Source: a virus. From it: a DNA stretch of 53,572 nt. Under the pieces are notes generated by a model that was given only the letters and a program-made list of their open reading frames with translations, ran no database searches and was not told where the DNA came from. Made by a program: the position numbers and the translations under genes. The DNA lies in the IMG/VR virus record IMGVR_UViG_3300028399_000009, positions 1-53,572 of that record. The stretch is one strand, 5' to 3'. Shown here one piece after another: positions 1-7,348 of the stretch (position 1 is the stretch's first letter; every line of letters begins with the position of its first letter).

Positions 1-135
1 CCTTTTTATTTTTTTTTTTGTTTTCCCACATATAAGAATATTATTATATATTAATTATTTAATAATATTGACAAGGTAATAATATGATATATACTGAAGA
101 TATGAAAAATTTTAAGGAGGTGATTATCATGAGAA
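1..135. repeat. Left copy of terminal redundancy
   Basis: This segment matches 53439-53572 base for base apart from one T in a homopolymer (11 T here, 10 T at the right end). It carries a T-rich tract, a TTGACA promoter, a ribosome binding site and the first codons of the gene at 129. Because the gene continues only at the left copy, the simplest reading is a circular or circularly permuted map whose ends overlap. A genuine short direct terminal repeat is possible. Confidence 0.9.
68..95 (+). promoter_or_regulatory. Sigma70-type promoter for gene 129
   Basis: The -35 box TTGACA lies at 68-73 and the -10 box TATACT at 90-95, with a 16-bp spacer. The upstream 28-67 is an AT-rich element starting ACATATAAGAATATTA that reappears at the same distance upstream of the promoter at 1293. 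Transcription would start near 102, ahead of the strong AAGGAGGTG ribosome binding site at 114-122. Confidence 0.75.
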
Positions 136-386
136 AAGGAAGGCTTATAATTTTCTATGATGATGCTTTCGTGATTGAGTCCTACGATGTGGAGCTGTCC
201 CCTTCTGGGGACAGCTGGAAGCCCACAAACCCTGATCAGCTTATCTCCCTTTTGTGGGAGATAAGCGATGGCTGGTATTGGGAAATAATAAAAAAAGATA
301 ATAAACATATTTGGGGGGAGGTGGAATTTTATGGGGGAAGTTTATATAGAAACATATCTTTTGATTTTATTATAGAATTTTACTAA
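129..386 (+). CDS. Small hypothetical early protein (85 aa)
   Basis: I do not recognise this 85-residue protein. The start is ATG 129 because AAGGAGGTG ends 6 nt upstream; an in-frame ATG at 84 lies at the promoter -10 region and is rejected. The product is rich in Trp and aromatic residues (SDGWYWEI) and has no membrane segment. The coding sequence contains two consecutive perfect inverted repeats, and the stop is followed by a pyrimidine tract. It is monocistronic with its own TTGACA promoter, next to the circle junction. I infer an immediate-early or host-takeover role from position only. Confidence 0.7.
   Translation: MRKGRLIIFYDDAFVIESYDVELSPSGDSWKPTNPDQLISLLWEISDGWYWEIIKKDNKHIWGEVEFYGGSLYRNISFDFIIEFY
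193..266 (+). other. Two perfect stem-loops inside gene 129
   Basis: The first inverted repeat has arms AGCTGTCCCC (193-202) and GGGGACAGCT (207-216) with a 4-nt loop. The second has arms GCTTATCTCCC (239-249) and GGGAGATAAGC (256-266) with a 6-nt loop. Both are much more GC-rich than the surroundings and lie in the reading frame of the gene. They could be RNA structures in the messenger or protein/DNA binding sites; neither is followed by a T-run. Confidence 0.8.
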
Positions 387-408
387 TCCCCCTCTCCTCT
401 TTTTTTTT
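387..408 (+). terminator. Pyrimidine/T tract after gene 129
   Basis: Immediately after the stop codon comes a run with no purines, C-rich then T-rich, ending in about ten T. The same arrangement follows the genes ending at 52105, 53422 and (minus strand) 33487. There is no hairpin directly before the T-run, so a classical intrinsic terminator is not shown. A U-tract or C-rich Rho-type terminator is an inference. Confidence 0.4.
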
Positions 409-812
409 ACCCATTTACCCTATTTTGAGATTTAGTATCATTACTATATAGTATGTTATCTCCTGTTAATATTATCATATCCATGTAAACACCTGTTTAT
501 TTTTATGACATATATCAGTAAACATATGATTACATAAACAATTGTTTACCTCATATAATCCTTGTATATCAACATATCACGGAATATAATTATATCCTTA
601 TATATTTAACACTTTAATTTTAGGATTTTAAAGGAATGTTAATAGGTTTTTCCTAAGAAAAGTATCCTATATTGATCTATAATTTTAAATTCTCTCTAAC
701 CCTTGTCCCCCAATATGTTTATGAGCTATATTCTTAGTTCTCAGAGATTATCCCTCATATGCAGGTATATAAGATTATCATTATATTATTATATTCAAAA
801 TGTATAAAAGTA
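409..812. other. Non-coding AT-rich spacer with TAAACA palindromes
   Basis: No convincing gene is seen here. The stretch holds clustered TAAACA/TGTTTA sites near 485-550: TAAACA-CC-TGTTTA, a single GTAAACA, and the 14-bp palindrome TAAACAATTGTTTA. Further down it leads into the promoter of gene 848. The clustered sites resemble binding sites for a DNA-binding protein, but I cannot name it. Confidence 0.45.
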
Positions 813-841
813 TTGACAAGATAATATAGAAGTATTATATT
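813..841 (+). promoter_or_regulatory. Promoter abutting the start codon of gene 848
   Basis: TTGACA at 813-818 is followed after 17 bp by TATATT at 836-841. Transcription starting about 7 nt downstream would fall on or next to the ATG at 848, leaving no room for a leader. A half-site TATAAGA lies at 768-774, similar in placement to other promoters of this genome. Confidence 0.6.
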
Positions 842-847
842 ATAGGC

Positions 848-1204
848 ATGGAGGTGAAAGAATTTTATCCCTCCTCCGAAATATGGGGAAGGGTGGAGGA
901 GGGAATAATAAATGAAAGCATATCCTTCGTCTGTATCATCACAGACGAAGGAAAAGAAATAAATATTTGGGGAGAGGATCTCATAGAAAAATATAAAGAT
1001 AAAGATCCCTCCCCAGAAAGTATATACCAATATATTAAGAAAACACATAATATTAAAAAAATAATATATATACAAATAATAGATAATAATCTGGGGGATA
1101 TGTATTATATAAAAGAAAAATATATCCCACAAATAGAAGAAATTTTAAAAGAAAAAATAAGAATTGTTAGGGAGGGGAAAGAAAAATATATAATATTTGA
1201 ATAA
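848..1204 (+). CDS. Hypothetical early protein with coding hairpins (118 aa)
   Basis: Unrecognised 118-residue, highly charged protein (many Lys, Glu, Ile) with no membrane segment. The only usable in-frame start is ATG 848. GGAGGTG lies just after this ATG (codons 2-3) instead of before it, and the promoter -10 ends 6 nt upstream, so translation may be leaderless. The coding region holds three successive stem-loops (868-904, 923-952, 969-1014). It is monocistronic and flanked by TTGACA promoters on both sides. Function unknown. Confidence 0.65.
   Translation: MEVKEFYPSSEIWGRVEEGIINESISFVCIITDEGKEINIWGEDLIEKYKDKDPSPESIYQYIKKTHNIKKIIYIQIIDNNLGDMYYIKEKYIPQIEEILKEKIRIVREGKEKYIIFE
868..1014 (+). 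other. Three consecutive stem-loops inside gene 848
   Basis: Stem 1 pairs TCCCTCCTCC (868-877) with GGAGGAGGGA (895-904). Stem 2 pairs TCCTTCGTCTGT (923-934) with ACAGACGAAGGA (941-952) across a 6-nt loop, a perfect 12-bp stem. Stem 3 pairs 969-981 with 1003-1014 (12 bp with one bulged A). All are unusually GC-rich for this genome and follow one another without overlap, so a structured RNA or a constrained coding region is likely. Confidence 0.75.
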
Positions 1205-1252
1205 TTTTTAAATCCCTAATAAAAAACCAATAATATTATATTATACTTGCTA

Positions 1253-1322
1253 ACATATAAGAATATTAATATATATTAAAGTATTTAAAGTATTGACAAA
1301 GTATAGACAAGATATATATATT
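1253..1322 (+). promoter_or_regulatory. Promoter of the 29-aa gene at 1343
   Basis: TTGACA at 1293-1298 pairs with TATATA at 1315-1320 (16-bp spacer) or TATATT at 1317-1322 (18 bp). The 46 bases from 1253 to 1298 align without gaps to 28-73 upstream of gene 129, with about 38 identities, so the two promoters share a duplicated upstream module beginning ACATATAAGAATATTA. A ribosome binding site GGAGGTG follows at 1330-1336. Confidence 0.7.
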
Positions 1323-1342
1323 TATGTTAGGAGGTGTTAGGC

Positions 1343-1432
1343 ATGATGTTGGAGGATCTTATTTTAGTCCTTATTGCTTTACCCTTTCTCCCCATTATCC
1401 TATACGGGCTATCTCTGCTAATCTGGAGATAG
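1343..1432 (+). CDS. 29-aa single-pass membrane peptide
   Basis: A 29-codon gene starting ATG-ATG, with TTAGGAGGTG 6 nt upstream and its own promoter. The peptide (MMLEDLILVLIALPF, then LPIILYGLSLLIWR) is almost wholly hydrophobic and would form one membrane helix with a charged LED near the N-terminus. The stop codon TAG lies within the 3' arm of the terminator hairpin, so gene and terminator overlap. A tiny toxin, holin-like or superinfection-exclusion peptide is possible; nothing in the sequence decides. Confidence 0.65.
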   Translation: MMLEDLILVLIALPFLPIILYGLSLLIWR

Positions 1433-1449
1433 CCCTTTATTTTTTTTTA
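1406..1449 (+). terminator. Intrinsic terminator overlapping the 29-aa gene
   Basis: Arms GGGCTATCTC (1406-1415) and GAGATAGCCC (1426-1435) form a perfect 10-bp stem with a 10-nt loop, followed at once by a T-rich tract to 1449. This is the clearest rho-independent terminator in the window. Confidence 0.9.
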
Positions 1450-2347
1450 CCTGTTTACCCTTATATTCTTATCATCATGCTATAGTATATCTATATTATT
1501 TTTTTTTATAAAATCTTATAATAACATACTAATATTTTATATATAAACCCTCATAAATAAATAATATATCAGTAAGTATAAATAATATCAGATAAGGATT
1601 TATAAATAATATTATCATGTAAACATTATAAAATATTCTAAACATTTTTGAGATAATATAAACATGTTATATCAGGTTATTTATTTTAACATGTTAAACA
1701 TTTTTATCATGATTTATTTTATTTTTTCTAACATGTTATTTTTATCTTTTTTAATATGTTAATTTTTATTTTTATTTAGTATATTGTTTTTAAATTATTT
1801 AATATATTTATACTTACCATCTCTCTCTAAACCTATTTAACATTATTTTATTAACCATCTCAAACATTTTATATAATTTTTCAATCATATTATTTAACAT
1901 TTCAAACATTATATAATCTTATAATCATGTTTAACATAATATTAGTATGATAATATAAGATTATATGATATAAACCTGTTAATATAATGTTAGTATGTTA
2001 TTATCATATTTTATCATGATTAACATGTTAGGGAAGTTATAAGTTCAGAGATAAGATTTGAGATTACTCCATATCTAATATTTCACATATATAATATTAT
2101 CATGTTAATTGGATCTCATAAGTAAATTTTTAACAATAATATTATCATGATCTAACATGTTAACCTGATATACATGATAATATGTCAGTCATTATTATTA
2201 TCCCTTGTCATGTAGATAAATATTAATATTATTAATTATCTATACATACCTTATAATAATATTATATATTCCATTTTTAGACTAATATCATCTAATCATT
2301 ATCTATCAATAACTTCATTACATTTTCTATAAGTATAATTTTATTAT
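1450..2347. other. 900-bp non-coding repeat region, candidate origin
   Basis: No gene is visible. The region is extremely AT-rich and dense in short repeats: AACATGTT palindromes, and TAATATTATCATG in both orientations (for example near 1611, 1990, 2095 and 2137). One well-formed inverted repeat joins ATATTATCATG at 2139-2149 to CATGATAATAT at 2173-2183, with AACATGTT (2154-2161) in the loop. Low melting stability plus iteron-like repeats upstream of a RepA-like ATPase and the terminase genes suggest a replication origin, a packaging site, or both. Confidence 0.55.
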
Positions 2348-2362
2348 TTGTCTATTTACATC

Positions 2363-3298
2363 ATGTCTTGTAGGTATATATTATTTATTATGATGATTAT
2401 TGATGATAGTTATGTTCATGAAGAGAATAACAGGTGTATAGTGGAAGATTTATTCTATACTAAATCTATATCCATGTTGTATGGTAAAGATAAGATGGGT
2501 AAAAGTTATTTAGCATTATATTTATCTGGTTGTATATCAGATGGTAAATATATATTAAACAGATTAAAAGTGTGTGATAATAATAAGGTATTGTATTTTA
2601 ATGGTGAAATGCCTGTTAATATATTAAAAAACAGGATAAATAAATTAATGGATAAATATAATTTTACTTTTAATAATCTTATTGTAGTTAATAAATTTCC
2701 TTTTAAGAGTATAGATGGTATTAAAGAATTTATAAAAATAAAGATAGAACAGTATAAACCTTCATTTGTAGTTATTGATAGTATTTCATTTTATTTCTGG
2801 GATATTAATATTGTTGATAAGATAGATGCTCAGAAATTTATGCAGTTTTTATATGAAATGGCTTTTAATTATGATATACACATATTATTTATAAATCATC
2901 AGAAAAAGACAGATGTGGAATTTATTGGTGATAGGCTAATAGGATCATTATCTACAAATGTTTTTAAAGTTGAAATTGAAAAAGGTAATGTTTATAAATG
3001 TTATCTTGAAAAATCACACATAGGATCAAAATTGTTTATATATTACTGGTTTTTAAAAGATGGAACAATAATTATTAAAGAAAATAAACCTAAATGGAAA
3101 AAGAGTAAAAAAGATGAAATATTAAACATATTAAATGATAATAGGGAAATAAGAGTGAATGATTTATATAACATGATTAAGAATAAAATGGCAAGAGCAA
3201 CATATTATAATATTCTTAAAAAACTTGAAAAAGATGGGATAATAAAAAGAGAAGGATCTACAAGAAATGCAGTTGTAAAATTAATAAAGGAGGTGTAA
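2363..3298 (+). CDS. RepA-like (RecA-fold) ATPase with C-terminal winged helix
   Basis: A P-loop ATPase of the RepA/DnaB-like RecA superfamily. Walker A is GKDKMGKS about 40 residues in, Walker B is the hydrophobic strand ending VVIDS, and a following ILFINHQ strand fits the sensor position. The C-terminal 60 residues look like a winged helix (RVNDLYNMIKN, YYNILKKLEKDGIIKREG), giving a likely DNA-binding tail. The start is uncertain: TTG 2348, ATG 2363 and ATG 2390 are all in frame and none has a good ribosome binding site; TATAAT at 2334-2339 may be a -10 box. It lies between the candidate origin and the packaging genes, so a role in replication initiation or in loading is plausible. Confidence 0.8.
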   Translation: MSCRYILFIMMIIDDSYVHEENNRCIVEDLFYTKSISMLYGKDKMGKSYLALYLSGCISDGKYILNRLKVCDNNKVLYFNGEMPVNILKNRINKLMDKYNFTFNNLIVVNKFPFKSIDGIKEFIKIKIEQYKPSFVVIDSISFYFWDINIVDKIDAQKFMQFLYEMAFNYDIHILFINHQKKTDVEFIGDRLIGSLSTNVFKVEIEKGNVYKCYLEKSHIGSKLFIYYWFLKDGTIIIKENKPKWKKSKKDEILNILNDNREIRVNDLYNMIKNKMARATYYNILKKLEKDGIIKREGSTRNAVVKLIKEV

Positions 3299-3302
3299 AT
3301 TT

Positions 3303-3578
3303 ATGATCAGGAAATATGTTAAAAAACCTATCCCTGTTGAGGCAGTATTATTAACAGACAGTAATGTTAGTTTTGTTATTGATTGGATTAGGCAACATGG
3401 TTGGGAATGTTACTATGATGAAAGACTGAATAAACTTTATATACAGACATTAGAGGGTTTTATGACTGCTATTCCTGATGCTTACTATGTTGTTAAAGGT
3501 GTAAATAATGAATTTTATCCTGTTTATAAATCTATATTTAACAAAACTTATGAGGAGATAAATAATGGAAGAGATTAA
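3303..3578 (+). CDS. Small conserved phage protein, PGDYG-like
   Basis: A 91-residue protein of the widespread phage type that reads RKYxKKPIPVEAV at the N-terminus and ends with YPVYKSIFNKTYE. The central IPDAYYVVKG occupies the place of the PGDYG signature in that family. Function is not known in any relative I can recall; such genes often sit among head and packaging genes. The start follows AAGGAGGTG closely and the end overlaps the next gene by 14 nt. Confidence 0.7.
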   Translation: MIRKYVKKPIPVEAVLLTDSNVSFVIDWIRQHGWECYYDERLNKLYIQTLEGFMTAIPDAYYVVKGVNNEFYPVYKSIFNKTYEEINNGRD

Positions 3579-4254
3579 AAAATATGATGAACCTGTAAAT
3601 TATAAACAGTTACCTGATGATGTGAAAAATAAACTTAAAGAAGAAATGTTTTTAATATTCTGTGAGTTAAAAAAAGGTAATCCTGCTATTGATGTTAAAC
3701 CTAAAGATATTGCTGATGAGGTATTAAAAAAATACAATATAGTTATATCTCCTCAAACATTAAAGGCAATATGGAGGATTAATAAATGGGATAAAAAACT
3801 TATGGTTAGTATAGGATCAGGTTTAATTGATGGTGTTAAACAGAGTATTATTGATGAGAATACTAACACTATAAGGCTTAATAATTTTGAGAAAGAATTG
3901 TTTGATAATGTTAAGGTATTTATGGGTAAAAGATTTGGGGAATTACAACATCTTGCAGATAAATTATATTCTGAATTAAACAAACATGATGTATTAAGTA
4001 AAAACTTCTGGAAAGGTTTGAATAACTATCTTGCTATACATGATAAACAGATAAAAATGTTAGAGGTTATAGGTGTTGATAAGATTATGAGTGAAATGAT
4101 AAATAAGGATAGTGGTAATGTTGATATGAATAAGATTATTGAACTGTATGAACTTGCTGAACAGAATGCTAAAATAATAAAAGAAATGATAGAGAGGGAA
4201 GAAGGTAAACTTATATCTGTGGATTATGAAGAGAAGAGGAAAGAAGAAAGTTAA
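3565..4254 (+). CDS. Probable terminase small subunit
   Basis: A 229-residue helical, charged protein. An N-terminal segment (KPKDIADEVLKKYN, SPQTLKAIWRIN) resembles a helix-turn-helix, as expected for the DNA-recognition subunit of terminase. The rest is predicted helical and could mediate oligomerisation. The call rests mainly on this and on its place just before the large subunit, with one small metal-binding gene between. It starts inside the end of the previous gene and overlaps the next by 29 nt, so translation is coupled. Confidence 0.6.
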   Translation: MEEIKKYDEPVNYKQLPDDVKNKLKEEMFLIFCELKKGNPAIDVKPKDIADEVLKKYNIVISPQTLKAIWRINKWDKKLMVSIGSGLIDGVKQSIIDENTNTIRLNNFEKELFDNVKVFMGKRFGELQHLADKLYSELNKHDVLSKNFWKGLNNYLAIHDKQIKMLEVIGVDKIMSEMINKDSGNVDMNKIIELYELAEQNAKIIKEMIEREEGKLISVDYEEKRKEES

Positions 4255-4621
4255 AATATTTTTTAGTGATCTTAAACCATTATTTAAAAAGTGTTTAATT
4301 GTTATAGCTGATTACAGTAATGTCATATTTCCTGATAAAAATAATGATGAAAAAGGTTTCATTTATCCTCACAACAGTTTTTATAATGATGATAACATGC
4401 TTGCAACAATAATTATTTATAAAAACAAAATAACTAATATTGATGATTTCTGTATAACCTTACTTCATGAATTAATACACCTGTATTTATACACAAAAAA
4501 TATACATGACCATGATGAAAAATATATTGATCATGAAGCTGAAAGGATATACAGACTTGAGAAAAACAGTATTTTAAAATTTATTAAAAAACATTATAAT
4601 ATTAATTATGCTGTTAGTTAA
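4226..4621 (+). CDS. HExxH zinc metalloprotein in terminase cassette
   Basis: A 131-residue protein with a zincin signature: LLHELIHLYLY (HExxH) followed about 20 residues later by DHEAERI, which supplies a candidate third ligand. This spacing resembles small SprT-like or ImmA-like metallopeptidases. The N-terminus is basic (MKRRGKKKVK). It overlaps the gene before by 29 nt and the terminase large subunit by 14 nt, so it is made together with the packaging proteins. Function is unknown; a protease acting during packaging or on a host target is inference. Confidence 0.65.
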   Translation: MKRRGKKKVKIFFSDLKPLFKKCLIVIADYSNVIFPDKNNDEKGFIYPHNSFYNDDNMLATIIIYKNKITNIDDFCITLLHELIHLYLYTKNIHDHDEKYIDHEAERIYRLEKNSILKFIKKHYNINYAVS

Positions 4622-6008
4622 TAATGAATTAGACAGATTTATTCTCCAGTTCAGATTATATGAAAAAATGAAAGAAAACCCCTTATTTTTTAATGAATTG
4701 ATATTTAAACATTATTTCTGGAGTAAACAGAAAGAGATTATTTTTGCAATAAAAAACAACAGGAAAGTAGCAGTATATTCATGCCATTCAATAGGTAAAA
4801 CATTCCTTACAGCTTTTATTTTTCACTGGTTCTTACAGACTCATCCTAATTCAACAGTATTAACAGTTTCACCATCATATCAACATCTTATTAATACTGT
4901 CTGGAGGGAAATACATAAACATGCTGATAATGCTGTTGGAAGGCTTGCAGGTGAAAGATATAAGGATCAGTGGGTCATAAGAAGTAAATGGTTTGGGACT
5001 GCTACATCACCTCAACACATGGAAAAACTACAAGGTATGCATAATGATTATGTTCTCATTCTTGTTGATGAGTCATCTAAGGTTGAAGAAGAGATTTTTG
5101 AGGCTATTGAGAGTTTAATGACACAGAGGAAGGCTAAAATGGTTCTTCTTGGTAATCCTATCAGAGCTGAAGGTTATTATTACAGAACACAGTTTGATCC
5201 AACCTTCTATAAAATAAGAGTGTCAGCATTTGATACTCCTAATTTTACGGGTGAAGATATACCTGAACATATAAAAGAATACCTTATATCTCCTGAATGG
5301 GTAGAGGATGCTGAGAAAAAATATGGCAGGGAAAGTAATTATTACAGATCAAGAGTATTAGCCTTATTTCCTGTATCTGATAGTGAACAGCTGTTTTCTT
5401 CAACTGATATTGAATTTTGCATGTCTGATAATGTTCTGAAGGAAAAGAAGATACCTGAAACACCAAGAATTATTACCTGTGATATTGCAACAGAGAAAGG
5501 TGATAGTAATGTTTTTATATTCTGGGAAGGTTATATACAGAAAAAAATATTTGATTTTGGTGGGGTTGATACTATGAAGGTTGTTGGTTATCTCATAAAT
5601 GCCATAAAAGAGTTTTCTCCCTCCTATGTTGTTGTTGACAGCACAGGTGTTGGACAGGGTGTATATGATAGATTAAACGAATTAAAGAGAATGGGTGAAA
5701 TTAATTGTGATGTATATGGTGTTAACTTTAGTGAAAAACCTTTTGATAGTAAGTTTGAGAATATAAAAGCTGAAATGTGGTTCAATCTTGCAACATTTAT
5801 AAGGAATCATGAGGTAAAACTTATTGAGCATGAGAGGTTAAGGATGGATCTACTTGTTCAGGAAGCAACTGTAAACTCTAAAGGACAGATAAGGATGATT
5901 GATAAAAAGAAGATAATACTTAAACTTGGTAGATCTCCTGACTATGGTGATGCTACTGCCCTGAGGTTTGTTCCGAGTTATAAAAAAGCAGGTATATCTG
6001 TTATTTAA
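4608..6008 (+). CDS. terL: Terminase large subunit
   Basis: Packages DNA into proheads using an ATPase motor and cuts it with a nuclease domain. Walker A is SCHSIGKT (residues 58-65) and Walker B is ILVDES (D154, E155), followed by the GNP coupling motif. The C-terminal RNase H-like nuclease shows CDIATEKGDS, VVVDSTGVGQG and DYGDATAL as the acidic strands. At 466 residues its length is normal. ATG 4608 lies within the end of the HExxH gene. The P-loop sequence (CHSIGKT) is of the type found in phage terminases of the Terminase_6 group. Confidence 0.92.
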   Translation: MLLVNNELDRFILQFRLYEKMKENPLFFNELIFKHYFWSKQKEIIFAIKNNRKVAVYSCHSIGKTFLTAFIFHWFLQTHPNSTVLTVSPSYQHLINTVWREIHKHADNAVGRLAGERYKDQWVIRSKWFGTATSPQHMEKLQGMHNDYVLILVDESSKVEEEIFEAIESLMTQRKAKMVLLGNPIRAEGYYYRTQFDPTFYKIRVSAFDTPNFTGEDIPEHIKEYLISPEWVEDAEKKYGRESNYYRSRVLALFPVSDSEQLFSSTDIEFCMSDNVLKEKKIPETPRIITCDIATEKGDSNVFIFWEGYIQKKIFDFGGVDTMKVVGYLINAIKEFSPSYVVVDSTGVGQGVYDRLNELKRMGEINCDVYGVNFSEKPFDSKFENIKAEMWFNLATFIRNHEVKLIEHERLRMDLLVQEATVNSKGQIRMIDKKKIILKLGRSPDYGDATALRFVPSYKKAGISVI

Positions 6009-6040
6009 AAATGTTATATTTTTAATAGAGGTAAGGGAAT

Positions 6041-7348
6041 ATGAGTGAAAAAAAGACAGGTTTCAGTAAGGTAGAGGTTAAAAACTTTTTTGGCAACATA
6101 ATCAACAGGGAAATGTCATTAACAGATATACCCTCTATATCAGCCTTATTTGCCTTATATGGTTATAAGGGTTTAGCTTCTGCCTGTATTGATGTTATTG
6201 CTAATGCTGTTGCAAGTAATGAATGGTATCTTCTTAAACCTAAAAACAAAAGGAAGAAAGGAAGTGCTGACAGTAATGGCAGAATTACAAAAAGCAGAAG
6301 ACCCCTCCCTGATGAGATTGTCAGTGAGGAAGATGATGTCTATAAACTTCTTATGAAACCTAATCCTGTTTTTAATTGGTATGAGCATATACAGTATCAT
6401 CAGGTTTTTATGGAGATTAAAGGGGAAGCATACTGGTATCTTGCAAGAGATGGTCTGAACAGAGTTAGAGAGATATGGTTAATTCCCCCATTTTTTGTTC
6501 AACCTGTAAAATCAACAAATAAAAATGCTCATCCTTATGAGATTGAGAAGTATATAGTTAACACAGTAGCAGGTGCAATAAGTGTTGATCCTGATGATAT
6601 GATTTACTTTAGAAACCCTAATCCCTATAATCCCATAAGAGGTATAGGAACATTAGAGAAGGCTGTTATTGAGAGGGATTTAAATATATTCTCCAAACTG
6701 TATGCAAGAAATTTCTTTAAAAATGGAGGTATCCCTGCAGGAATACTTATTAGTGAACAGAAAATCCCTGAAGACGAACTTGAACAATTGAAAAGGGTTT
6801 GGAGAGATACTTATGGTGGTTTTGAGAATTCATGGAAGGTTGCTTTTCTGTGGGGTGGGTGGAGGTATCAGGAAATAGCTGTTGATCCATCTGCAAGAGA
6901 ATTTATGTCTCTTGGTGAATGGTCAAGAGATGATCTGCTTGCTGTTTTTGGTGTTCCTGCTTCTAAACTTGGGATTGTGAAAGATGTCAACAGGGCTAAT
7001 GCTCTTGTTAATGATATTACATTTGCAAAAGAAACAGTTTTACCAAGGTTAAAGAAACTTGAGAGTAAGATAAATTATGATCTTTTTCCAAAAATAGGTG
7101 CAGATGGTTATTACATAATATTTAAAGATCCTACACCTCAGAATATTGAGATTAACATAAGGAAGCTGAGATATGGTGCTATGTTTGGCATACTAACCCT
7201 TAATGAGGCAAGAGAGCTGATAGGTCTTCCTCCCCTCCCTGATGGTGATAATGTATTTGTCCAACCTCTGAAATCATTTGAGGAATATGAAAATCTTGAA
7301 AGGATTGTTGGAAGACTGCTTGAGGAGGAGAAGGAGTTTGATTACTGA
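6041..7348 (+). CDS. Portal protein (HK97 type)
   Basis: Forms the dodecameric channel at the capsid vertex through which DNA passes. The 435-residue protein has the HK97-family layout: ACIDVIANAVA near the N-terminus, NWYEHIQYHQVFMEIKGEAYW, then IYFRNPNPYNPIRGIGTLE, and the C-terminal ESLGIVKDV-type segment (here SKLGIVKDVNRANA). A basic linker (KNKRKKG to KSRRPLPDE) is inserted near residues 68-88. It is preceded by AGAGGTAAGGGA and overlaps the next gene slightly at the 3' end. Confidence 0.9.
   Translation: MSEKKTGFSKVEVKNFFGNIINREMSLTDIPSISALFALYGYKGLASACIDVIANAVASNEWYLLKPKNKRKKGSADSNGRITKSRRPLPDEIVSEEDDVYKLLMKPNPVFNWYEHIQYHQVFMEIKGEAYWYLARDGLNRVREIWLIPPFFVQPVKSTNKNAHPYEIEKYIVNTVAGAISVDPDDMIYFRNPNPYNPIRGIGTLEKAVIERDLNIFSKLYARNFFKNGGIPAGILISEQKIPEDELEQLKRVWRDTYGGFENSWKVAFLWGGWRYQEIAVDPSAREFMSLGEWSRDDLLAVFGVPASKLGIVKDVNRANALVNDITFAKETVLPRLKKLESKINYDLFPKIGADGYYIIFKDPTPQNIEINIRKLRYGAMFGILTLNEARELIGLPPLPDGDNVFVQPLKSFEEYENLERIVGRLLEEEKEFDY

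Noticed and set aside
51-308. Open frame on the minus strand across gene 129
   Set aside because: It is opposite to a gene with promoter and ribosome binding site and only mirrors its inverted repeats.
755-1132. Long minus-strand frame over gene 848
   Set aside because: Low-complexity, Phe/Tyr-rich translation with no ribosome binding site; a shadow of the AT-rich coding strand.
1450-2347. CRISPR array or tRNA cluster in the repeat-rich region
   Set aside because: Repeats are short, irregular and palindromic without uniform spacers; no cloverleaf or acceptor end is visible.
2363-3298. Lysogeny or plasmid-prophage life style based on the RepA-like gene
   Set aside because: No integrase, partition pair or repressor is present, and the phage carries its own polymerase and lysis genes.
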